Source: Mytilisepta virgata
Taxonomy: Eukaryota > Mollusca > Bivalvia > Mytilida > Mytilidae
Assembly: GCA_028015205.1 (NCBI GenBank)
Contig: CM051514.1
Coordinates: 23,266,150 to 23,330,149 of the forward strand
Length of the DNA: 64,000 nt
Direction: 5' to 3'
Shown here: one piece after another, positions 55,901-64,000 of the stretch
Position numbering within the stretch: position 1 is the first letter of the stretch
Layout of the letters: each line of letters starts with the position of its first letter
Program-made: the position numbers and the translations under genes
The notes under the pieces: generated by a model
What the model was told of the DNA's origin: nothing
The model's input: the letters and a program-made list of their open reading frames with translations, nothing else
The model's database searches: none

Positions 55901-56430
55901 GACTTTCGCAAGCGAAATTCCGTTTTTTATCAAGACAAATTCAGCGTGATATAAAATTCATTTATTTAGAAAAGAAACCTTCAGCGATTCAATTTAGATT
56001 ACTTGTATTATGTTAGCTTCATGATATAATTAACACGAGCAGAAACTTATTAAGTATCTTAAAGATGTATTTATACCCTTTAATCCCGTTGCCAAGGCAC
56101 AATAACAATGATTTTGAAAACATAATGTTATTTCCGAAGGGTATGAAAGCAATTCTAAAGCAATAAAGTATATCATTAGTATCTTATTTAAGGAAACAGA
56201 TAATATACAAATCAATCTGGCGGTGACAACAAAATAACAGATATGAAGTCCCACAAAGGTTGTTGATTAAGAAATGAAAGCTTCCTCGGGGAAAATACAG
56301 TATATTAGAATTATATCTAGCTTCAGTGAATGGTGAAATCAAACTCGGATACTGAACTCGATCCATATAGTGCGCAGATCTAGATTAACTTTTACCATGT
56401 CATTTCGTGACAAAAACTTTGGAAAGCTGA
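52961..56430. other. AT-rich stretch without a convincing gene
   Basis: The minus frame 55514-55711 (MGLTYRKGQIYIRRKQKKYNE at its start, Lys/Arg-rich) and the overlapping plus frame 55464-55781 are mutually exclusive, and neither shows a family motif or splice context. Frames at 55094 and 56030-56366 are equally weak. No repeats were recognised besides the AATACCAAGGGA word at 54926. Confidence 0.35.
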
Positions 56431-56439
56431 AACAAATAA

Positions 56440-56600
56440 GATCAAATAGGCCAAACAAATTTCTTGATACCAGTTTTGATGCACAAGATGTGCACATTTC
56501 GTCAATTGTGCTCCAGGCCTAAAATATTGAAAACCAAAAAAATAATCCAAACAGTTGAAGAGCAAATTCAAAAATGTCAAAATGACCAAATGGGGTAGGG
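56440..56600 (+). repeat. dispersed repeat with CACAAGATGTGCACATTTCGTC core, copy 2
   Basis: Partner of 19530-19770 in the opposite orientation. The shared part runs from TTGATACCAGTTTTGATG to TTGTGCTCCAGGCC, with AAAATGTCAAAATGACCAAATG further on. Confidence 0.55.
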
Positions 56601-56720
56601 CCAAAACAATTTAATAGCAGATATGAATGACGGAGATACTCCTTAGTTTTCAAAAAGTTTACATTTTTGTAACATAAATGAGAAAATCAGAATCCAGATA
56701 ACGTCCATTTAGCTTGCAGG

Positions 56721-57887
56721 ATTGATTGATTGATTAATTAGTGTTTAACGCCATGTTGACGTTGACAAGTCATATTGTGGCGAAAGCTTTTCTACAAAAA
56801 TAAAAAAATAACGGTAAAACAAAAACTTTAAAACCGTTTTTGTAAAAATATCTATAAATAAAACGAGATATAAAAGTACAACTAAACAATAAAAGTACTC
56901 AATATACACGTTGAAGAAATTACCACATACAAAACAATCGCACAAAAGTTTTAAAACAAAAATAATAATAATGAAATACTATCACAGATAAGCTAACAAA
57001 CACACAACAACAATTACGAATACATAATTTGTAACACAAAAAAATTAAGGATGTGAACTATATCTTAGAATAAAGTCCAACATCCTTCAAATACCATAAA
57101 AGGTGGTCGCCAGTGACCTTCGTAAACAGTTCATTCATGCTATTGATTGTGTAGTACCGACGAATTATGTCGGATTTATCTACACAGTCAGTCAATCAAC
57201 ATATAATAAACGGTATGTCGACATTAGCATTGGACACACTCAGGAGCAGGCTCACTCTCTAAAATATAAGAATGATGGATGGATGGATGGATGGATGAAT
57301 TATTGTTTAACGTCCAGTGGCAACCAGGTGCATATCAGGACGAGAACATGTTGATATGATAATGAATATGATCCCTCCTTTGTACTTGACCGACACGCTA
57401 AGTCAGATTTTTAATGTGCTAGCTCACGAGGTAACTGTCGGCAGGACGTCATATCACCTCACCAGTCTTTGCTCTTACTCCTAGATGCCGCGTGCTTGGT
57501 GGAGAAGCAGCAAATACCAGTTTTAATGTCTTTGGTTTGACCAGGCCGGGGATCGAACCCGCGACCTTCCGCACTCGGGGCGAGCACGCTACCACGAGAC
57601 CACCGAGCATGAGTCGTCCTGGTGTGGCCAATGCGACATCTAGTTAAAATAACTTGGTCTCTTCGGCATTTGCCGAAAAAAACAAACATTCTTACCAACA
57701 CTTGGCTCAGTAGAATGTTATTTATTGTCTGTAAGCAGATCCCATAAGGTTTAAAATCAGAATGAGACACTAATATATTAGTAATGGGGTCATCTAAAGC
57801 ATCCTTGGCTATACTATCTACGACTGTGTTTCCTCGGATACCAACGGGGATCAATATTTTGGGATTTTGATGTATGTTCTTCATCAT
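56721..57887 (-). mobile_element. 3' end of a LINE, split by a SINE
   Basis: On the minus strand 57609-57887 encodes the end of a LINE RNase H domain (VGIRGNTVVDSIAKDALDD, then RRDQVILTRCRIGHTRTTH). After the SINE (57274-57608) the reading resumes with SYILESEP..C..C, the zinc-ribbon-like segment typical after RIGHTR.TH in jockey/I-type LINEs. One frameshift and one TGA later it gives the C-terminal NELFTKVTGDHLLWYLKDVG, ending at a TAG at 57058-57060. A ~310-bp 3' UTR follows, ending in GGCGTTAAACACTAATTAATC and an (ATCA)n-type tail at 56721-56735. The element is 5'-truncated, and damaged beyond the SINE. Confidence 0.75.
57274..57608 (-). mobile_element. tRNA-headed SINE inserted in the LINE
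   Basis: On the minus strand the head (57537-57608) reads GCTCGGTGGTCTCGTGGTAGCG (A box region) ... GCGGGTTCGATCCCCG (B box), a tRNA-derived promoter, perhaps Gly/Val-like. The body runs through TGAGCTAGCACATTAAAAATCTGAC and ATCATATCAACATGTTCTCG to CACTGGACGTTAAACAATAATTC and a (CATC)n tail. That last segment resembles the 3' end of the host LINE (GGCGTTAAACACTAATTAATC plus a (CAAT)n tail). A truncated relative is at 15820-15970. The peptide GGLVVACSPRVRKVAGSIPG seen here is a SINE artefact, not a gene. Confidence 0.8.
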
Positions 57888-58200
57888 TACTGTCTTCTTT
57901 TTTTTCTATTTGAACTTATTGGCTGGGGGTTTGGGGGGTTGTTGGTTATTTTATTTGGAAACTCTATGGTGATATCTGTTGGTTCGTTGCCCTAGCTCCC
58001 CGCCCACCTCGGAGCAGCACAATACGATGTATGCCTTTCGCATATGCAACAAACACCAGAGAAACATTGACAATATACTCGCATAAAGTCCCTCTTAATA
58101 GGCGCAAGCCTTGTGCCAGGGGTTGCCCGGCAAGGCAACCGCCCAAAGTAACATCTACACGATTGACCCATGAGCCACCGCCTTCCTGAACCCACCATAT
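57888..58200. other. GC-richer segment without a recognised gene
   Basis: From ~57985 the base composition rises sharply above the surrounding AT-rich DNA. Minus frames at 57964-58224 overlap in two phases and have no known motif. TTGCCCGGCAAGGCAA at 58123-58138 is an imperfect palindrome. Confidence 0.35.
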
Positions 58201-58227
58201 GTAAATGGTACTATTGTTGTACATTTT

Positions 58228-58450
58228 GAAATCAGGTCAAGTTCAAGGGCTTGGCGTGACCAGCCAATTGATCAGGACCGGGCCCATCCGACCGCCCGTT
58301 TCAGATAAAATAAGGGCCAAAGTGGCGTGTTTCAGCAACCAGGATCCCGTCCTCTATCCTTACGGGTATCCACACACGGCATTATTAACATGTGGCCTCA
58401 TTTAGCCGAGGAAGTCTTGCTTCATGAGCCAAGCCTTCTCCGTGTTTCCG
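58228..58450 (+). repeat. GC-rich unclassified repeat, copy 1
   Basis: Shared with 58895-59090 in order: GTGACCAGCC.ATT, ACCGGG..CATCCG/TTCGG, CCCGT, CCTAT.., CACACGGCA, AACATGT.GCCTC.TTTAG and GCCGAGGA. Copies are diverged, with different intervening lengths. A plus frame (58327-58629, 100 codons) starts inside and runs beyond the shared part; it is unrecognised, with no conserved counterpart in the other copy. Confidence 0.5.
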
Positions 58451-58894
58451 TAAGTGATCATCTTCCAAGACCCCAGAACCCAAAAATCAACCTTTTAGAT
58501 ACAGGCTTACCACCCATCCTAGGTATCATTGAGGGTTCCTTTGGATCTTTTCAAACAACCAAGAGAAAACAGCAGAGGGAAAGACGTGACCAGTTTATGG
58601 CTGGACCGGAACCATCCACCCACTCTTGAGCTAGTTGTAGAAAAATCAAAGCAAAAATGAAAATGAATCCGACTAATAATGAAAACCTGATAAAATAAAT
58701 TTTATAGTGACTAACTTAAATAAACTAAACTAAATATTAACAATGAAGAAGAATAAAATGCCAAATTCAAACATTTTGAGCATGTTGAGTTTTGTGACCC
58801 ATAAGCCAACACCAATCCGCCAATCAGAAATTTAAAATTTAAAGAAAACATTTGGAGGAAAAAAATATATTTGAAATATTTTAAATTTTAAAAG

Positions 58895-59130
58895 GATTGA
58901 TGTGACCAGCCGATTCACCGAACCGGGTTTATTCGGTGTCCCGTCTACGTAAAGGTTGTGCCCTAGATGGTGATCGGAACCGTTTATACGGCCAACTAGA
59001 ACACTCCCTATTACTGACACGGGTTTGCAACACACGGCAAACATGTCGCCTCTTTAGGGGCATCTTACGCCAAGCCGAGGAGATGTGGGGTGGGCCTATT
59101 CTATTGTGCCCACGGGACCCACACGGGGTA
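58895..59130 (+). repeat. GC-rich unclassified repeat, copy 2
   Basis: Partner of 58228-58450, ~670 bp downstream in the same orientation. Two overlapping frames (plus 58936-59235, minus 58929-59252) are open across it, one or both by chance because of high GC. Neither matches a family I know. Confidence 0.5.
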
Positions 59131-60155
59131 GCCGAAGCAGTTACATGCATGCAAATTAGAAACTTTTTTCCAATTTTAGAACTTATTAAAAGTGAACAGT
59201 TTATGTTCTGCTGTATTGAAAAGTTTAAAATATGATTAATTCTAAAATGCATCTCTCGGGAATAGTTTTAACGGAGTATTCGGCCACACCAAATTAATTT
59301 TTCGTTCCTTAGGTGCGATCGAGCGAAATTTTAATTTTTTTTTTTTTTTGAAAACTTGTGCAGCACAATTTTTTTTTAAATAAAATATTGCATATAATTT
59401 TATAAATTATAAAAACGGACGAACAATTTTTTTCTTTTTGAAAAATGAAGAATTTAGGGCGTATTTTCAGGATTTTTGCAAAATGAGGCGGCAATCTTTT
59501 TTTTCTTAAAATTTACCTAGTTCAAAAATCGGAGCGGCAAAATCCAAAGAACTAAAGATAATTTTGTTGTGGACTTATGATAATTTTTTAATTCATTCGA
59601 CTGTTATTTTGTTCATGATTTCATTTTCATGTGTTGACAAGAGTATTGGTGCATGACTATTCAGAATTTTGTCTACATGTATCTAGTATATATTACAACC
59701 TGCTTCTTCGTTCCTTCTTAAAAAATCTCATTTGACTACAAGAATTTCAGTGTTGTTCTCATTTACGAATTCCACTTATCCTTTCATTTTCATATCATAA
59801 TCGACTGAAAAAGAATTTCAGTTTTGTTTCATTTATGCATTACATGTACCTACATGCATATCTTTTCATTTTCATATCAATAGGATAAACATATTTGATT
59901 CTGATATGAAATCTCACTTTGATATGTATATCTGTACGTTTTGAGGTGCTACATATGAAATATTACGGTATCCATAATGAACATTTCACCATAAATTAAA
60001 TACCCATATAAACATATACTGTTCTGTATCAGTTACATGTAACTTATGTTGTAAGGCGACATTTGTCTTTAACTTCTCATGCGACAAAACAGTAGGAAAA
60101 GTAGGTAAACTCGAACTCCAAGAAAAATACAGTATTTGGCCCAGGTGAGCTTAAA
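59131..60155. other. AT-rich stretch, nothing supportable
   Basis: The only recognisable word is GGCCCAGGTGAGCTT at 60138-60152, which looks like the right arm of a family A terminal hairpin without its partner. Confidence 0.35.
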
Positions 60156-60159
60156 AGAA

Positions 60160-60560
60160 TGAGGCCTCTTATTTTCTCTGTTTATATGCCACAAAACGTT
60201 TGTATGGTCCCTTTAATTAACAAATGACACATTTGTGTTTCTTCTATCAGGTTTAAATCTAACTAAATCTTTTTTAAATTACTCTTGGTTTCGAATTATC
60301 TTTTCGCATTGACGGCTTCTCTTCCTGTCAAGCCAATGTTTTTTCTCTTCATTCACAATTTCAACAGTTTCAATTGTTCTTTGTCGTTAATATTTTATTC
60401 TTGGAATTGTCATACAGATCAAATGGCCTCCTCCTCTTCATTTTATTATAAATGCAGTATGCAAATACATATTCCAGGATGCCAATGTAATGCAAAAATA
60501 TGTATATCTTGTCGAATTAGGGCCAGCAGTTGTGATCAAGGTCGGAAACAAAACCACAAA
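60160..60560 (+). repeat. three-copy dispersed repeat, copy 1
   Basis: The words GTCCCTTTAATTAACAAATGACA, TTCGCATTGACGGCTTCTCTTCCTGTCAAGCC, AGTATGCAAATACATATTCCAGG and ATCTTGTCGAATTA recur in the same order in 63520-63815; the first part also at 61424-61527. Diverged and non-coding; the 95-codon plus frame here derives from it. Confidence 0.5.
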
Positions 60561-60662
60561 CCAAATTGCTGAAAAACGAACATAAAGCCAAAATGAATCA
60601 AGTCAAAAACTTTTTAAAGTGGAATAATGTCAAAATAGAGCCGTGAACATTCCTTTTGTAAA

Positions 60663-61004
60663 TTGCATAGATACCAACACTTTATAAGTGTCCATACAGA
60701 CAAAGGTATACACTTGGTTGAACGTATGCATGTAACGTGTGAATCAAGTGTGTGCCTGAAACGTGCGAATCGTGTGCGTGTTGTAAGGAACGTTCGATTT
60801 GAATCCTGTAATGTGTATGAGATTTCATTGGTCGAGACAGATGTTAAAACGTGTGAATTCAAATCGGAGCATATTTGTCAACCAAGTGAGCTGTTCTTGT
60901 TCCTCACAGACAATACAGTGATGTTAGAATATAATGATAATATTCTGTCTGTTTTGATACAAGCTTATTATCCACATATTCCTTGTCCTTGGAAACATCA
61001 TTAG
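60663..61004 (+). CDS. 113-codon open frame, unrecognised, doubtful
   Basis: Starts MHRYQHFISVHTDKG and contains duplicated AACGTGTGAATC..GTGTG / AACGTGCGAATCGTGTGCG words. It has four cysteines and no transmembrane or signal segment. An opposite-strand frame (60614-60862) overlaps it. Composition is less AT-rich than the neighbours, but no splice signals or homology cue are visible. It may be chance. Confidence 0.2.
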   Translation: MHRYQHFISVHTDKGIHLVERMHVTCESSVCLKRANRVRVVRNVRFESCNVYEISLVETDVKTCEFKSEHICQPSELFLFLTDNTVMLEYNDNILSVLIQAYYPHIPCPWKHH

Positions 61005-61423
61005 TCTCAGATGTTCTTTTAGGGTTATTAAGAATGATAGACTGTCTTACTTTTTGCACACAATCGATATTTTTATTGTTCACGTTTTACCTAGATGTGA
61101 ACTGTAAACATCTGTTTTATTGAGATGATGTTGTGGTAATCATTTCTTACAATTGCCCTACTTCTATTTGAACCGTTGCATATTTAATGTAAAATCAATG
61201 TTGTTTTGTTTCGACTTCTTGTTTCTACTTTTTGCGTCTTGACGTTAAAATTTATATTAGATTTTTAATTTTTTTTAAAGATTAATTAGATTAGGTCTAC
61301 TTGGCATGCAGGAGTCGACATCCTACTTTTGATGTTATTCAAATATGTATGGTAGTCATGTCTTATAATTGGCGTACTGCTATTTGAATGTTACACCTTA
61401 TTTCCATATTTAGCGTACAATCA

Positions 61424-61527
61424 TTAATTAAATATATAACAGTTAAAAGGGATAAGGCGTCCTTTTTCCTTATTTGTTAAAGTCCATGTGACCCATTTAG
61501 TTAACAAGTAAGAGGAGTTTTTTTCTA
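61424..61527 (+). repeat. three-copy dispersed repeat, copy 2
   Basis: AATTAAATATATAACAGTTAAAAGGGATAAGGCGTCC..TTTTCCTTATTTGTTAAAGTCC.TGTGACCC.TTTAGTTAACAAGT.AGAGGAGT is ~93% alike to 63520-63615, same orientation. Confidence 0.65.
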
Positions 61528-61739
61528 CTTTTCTCGCCTTGAAATTAAAATGTATTATTTTCATAAAAACATTGAATAATTTTTGTTTATAGTCTTTGAA
61601 TTTTATATTTTTTTATAAGGAGGACAAATATACCTAAGGAGCAAATCAAAAATCACAATCCATTAGATAGACAAACGCGGGAAGATAAATGAACAAGCAA
61701 AACAAATAAACACTGAAAACTAAAAAATAATAAACAACA

Positions 61740-62650
61740 CGAACTCCTATAAAAAACATAAGGGAACTCAAGTGTTCCGGAAGAATAAGAAGTTACTGCT
61801 CCGTATACGGCACCCACCGTGAAGTTAAACAAAAGTCAATCCGCTGGTAGTCACAAATTGGTCGAGGTACATGTAATGTTACGACACTCGGAACGGGTCA
61901 AACATCATCTTAGATATAGGAAAACTGTAACGGTTAATTAATTCGCGATGACCGTCAAATTTTCTTAGTGATGACATCAACTTGTCCTTGATAAAACCCT
62001 GGTTAAGAAGCTGTTGTGACAGCAGTAATCCTCTTTGTCAAAAGTAAGGGTAACTCAAACATGCCCTTGAATATCGGATAAGCTGAGAAACGTGTACGTC
62101 TTATGCAGGCGATGCTGGTATATTGCTACTCAAGAAGAGAAAGTTAATAATATGAAAATTGAAGTCATCACGTGTGTCATTAAGTTTGTCTTCAAATGTA
62201 CTTCTTTGTCTATTTCAAGAAACAAATCCAAATATGACGGGGACCTCGATGTATCTGTAGTATCTTTAATTTCAAGTTCACTGGACAGGTGTAGATGCGA
62301 TGTAGAAATTCTTGGAATTTGTCGTTATTTAACGATAACACGTCATCTATATAACGAAAAGTGAAATAAAAGGATTCGGCTAGTTTCGTTTTGCTTTCAC
62401 GTAATAGTCCGCTTCATACGAGTACAGAAAAGGATCGGCAAGGAGAGGAACACAGTTTGTTCCCATTGGAATGTCGATTGTTTGTTGAAAAATTTGACCG
62501 CCAAATTCAACAAATTAATATGTTGTCTATGAGAAAATCTAACATGTTTGTAATTTCATCTTCAGAATACTTTTTGTCAGAATCAAACTTATCATCTATA
62601 TTACTAAATAAAGAGACTCGAGTGTGTGTCGCTTCTTCTTCTTTCGAGTA
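61740..62650 (-). pseudogene. reverse transcriptase retroelement fragment (longer copy)
   Basis: Minus-strand reading, with frame changes, gives FQQTIDIPMGTNCVPLLAD (62440-62480), LYSYEADYYVKAKR, then RYIDDV (62338-62355, the RT catalytic YxDD), FQEFLHRIY, YLDLFLEIDKEVHLKTKL, SSNIPASPA, and the FDGHRELINRY tail near 61950. It is the same lineage as the fragment at 24.66-25.14 kb, and here the palm motifs survive. At least three frame changes and internal stops are present. Plus-strand frames at 62092-62364 and 62391-62651 are shadows of this. Clade (Penelope-like or other) not determined. Confidence 0.7.
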
Positions 62651-63519
62651 GAATCCATGAGTATGTTTTCATAACATAAATGATAACGCACAGTGTAGTT
62701 TGTCATCATCGAAATTGTGAAATTATTTTCTTGTGTAACTATACATATCATACGTGGTCGGGATATTTGCAAACAATAATAGTTTTGAGACTAAATATTC
62801 TGAGCCGCCCCAGTAGGCATGAATATATTCTTTATTTGCACCATTTATAAAGGTGGCCAGATATATGTTTCTTTAATTCTTATAATTGTATATTAATAAA
62901 TATACCACTCAACCTTATGGTTTTTTCAACTTGAAATTTGTGAACATAATGACGATTATGAGGCGTGAATTGTTATCAAGAGATAGTTTTCATCTAACAT
63001 TCATTAGTCATATGGTCGTTCGTTAGAATGTGATGGATATTCATGTCAGAAATGTATTGTTATAAGAAAATAGAATTGTCAAACAAGGAAAACCACTGAT
63101 AGATTTACAGAAAAAAACTGTATAAAAAACTCTCAAAGAACACAATCATTTCGCAGATGAAAGAAAAACAGAGACAAAAGAACTACGTGTTAGATCTGAC
63201 AATTATATCCTTTGAGAAGATATATCCTGCTTAAAGTCAATAAATTCAATTAATATTTATAAATTAAATTTTCAAAAATTCCATAATACCACATTTGTAC
63301 ATCAGCCTCGTATTCACGTGTACCCTTCTTGTGAAAAGGCACAAATAATACACCATTTTGGCGCAAATGAAAGAAAACATTAAAAATAAAAGTTAGGTAG
63401 AGAATTCAACATTACTTTTAAACCATTCAATTCAAGAAGTATTCAATTGTGCTAAAGATTCAAAACATGTTTCATGCACATCATAATTTCCTTATTAATT
63501 ACAAATAAATATATATTAT
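62651..63519. other. AT-rich stretch, nothing supportable
   Basis: No frame of useful length and no recognised repeat. Confidence 0.4.
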
Positions 63520-63815
63520 TAATTAAATATATAACAGTTTAAAAGGATTAGGCGTCCCTTTTCCTTATTTGTTAAAGTCCGTGTGACCCCTTTAGTTAAC
63601 AAGTGAGAGGAGTGTTTCTTCGGGTTCAAATTGCAACGAATACTTTGCAGACTAATCTATGTTTCAATATTATGCTTCTTAATTCACTTCTCGCTTTTAC
63701 AGCTTCTTTTCCTGTCAAACCAATTCGTTTTATATTCATCAATTTCATTAAAAAAGCAATATGCAAATACTTATTCCACGGTACCAATATGTATCTTTTG
63801 TCGAATTATGACCCA
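63520..63815 (+). repeat. three-copy dispersed repeat, copy 3
   Basis: The most complete of the later copies: the left part matches 61424-61527 and the right part matches 60300-60510. The 108-codon frame at 63603-63929 sits in it and lacks independent support. Confidence 0.55.
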
Positions 63816-64000
63816 CCATCAGCCTATTCTTTTTCGAAAACTACAGAAGGGGTCTTAAGCGTACAGGGATTGTGGCATTCTCCAAACACGTTACCCACTA
63901 TGATAGGTCCCGGATGTTCTCTCTCATAGAATTAATTTCTTCCTTTTTGGCTCAAAATCGATATATTTACTTATTAACATATAATCTCTGTAAGCTGAAA

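Noticed and set aside
57537..57608. Possible tRNA gene on the minus strand
   Set aside because: It is continuous with a SINE body that recurs at 15.8 kb and ends in a CATC tail; it is a SINE head.
57449..57631. 60-codon minus frame with GGLVVACSPRVRKVAGSIPG
   Set aside because: The peptide is a translation of the tRNA-like SINE head, often misannotated as protein.

Overview
This is eukaryotic, intron-bearing, AT-rich DNA. It has no bacterial gene organisation and very low coding density. The repeat content (a BEL/Pao retrotransposon, tRNA-headed SINEs, and transposable elements built around satellite-like cores and ending in hairpins) together with a multi-exon secreted PEBP gene points to a lophotrochozoan, most likely a bivalve mollusc of mussel type. 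The species is an inference from repeat style, not a match to a reference.

Layout. 0-0.3 kb: an open frame cut by the window edge. 0.7-5.05 kb: two satellite-cored elements, families A and B, each ending in a strong hairpin. 5-20 kb: mostly featureless AT-rich DNA with short repeats (a small element at 10.9-11.3 kb, a SINE fragment at 15.8 kb, GTATATAC minisatellites near 16.5 and 18.1 kb). 20-22.7 kb: a large ~147-bp satellite array whose units carry nuclear-receptor-like palindromes. 23.4-24.15 kb: a minisatellite of AT palindromes. 24.5-25.1 kb: a reverse transcriptase fragment. 26.4-28.4 kb: weak traces of an unrecognised minus-strand gene. 28.9-29.5 kb: a wrecked Tc1-type transposase. 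29.99-37.95 kb: a nearly complete BEL/Pao LTR retrotransposon on the minus strand. Its LTRs differ by only about 1%, but its coding region has two nonsense codons and three frame breaks. 38.2-40.6 kb: a second family A element with a third element family (C) nested inside it.

43.8-50.25 kb holds the only convincing host gene: a four-coding-exon secreted phosphatidylethanolamine-binding protein on the plus strand. Its introns contain a paired palindromic MITE-like repeat, a class-II-tRNA-headed SINE, a palindrome-rich satellite element (D2) and another foldback. Directly downstream (50.7-52.97 kb) is a third satellite array with its own palindrome. 53-56.4 kb shows nothing convincing.

56.7-57.9 kb is the 3' end of a LINE (RNase H, zinc-ribbon-like tail, stop codon, 3' UTR) into which a tRNA-headed SINE with a similar 3' end is inserted. 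58-59.1 kb is a GC-rich pair of diverged repeats of unknown nature. 60-64 kb contains a dispersed repeat in three copies and a second, longer fragment of the reverse transcriptase lineage seen at 25 kb.

The most interesting pattern is that several unrelated repeat families share one plan: a short inverted motif at the 5' end, a tandem core of ~150-180-bp units, a low-complexity CG-containing tract in some, and a 3' hairpin or complement of the 5' motif. Two satellite families also repeatedly carry a spacer-3 inverted AGGTCA palindrome.
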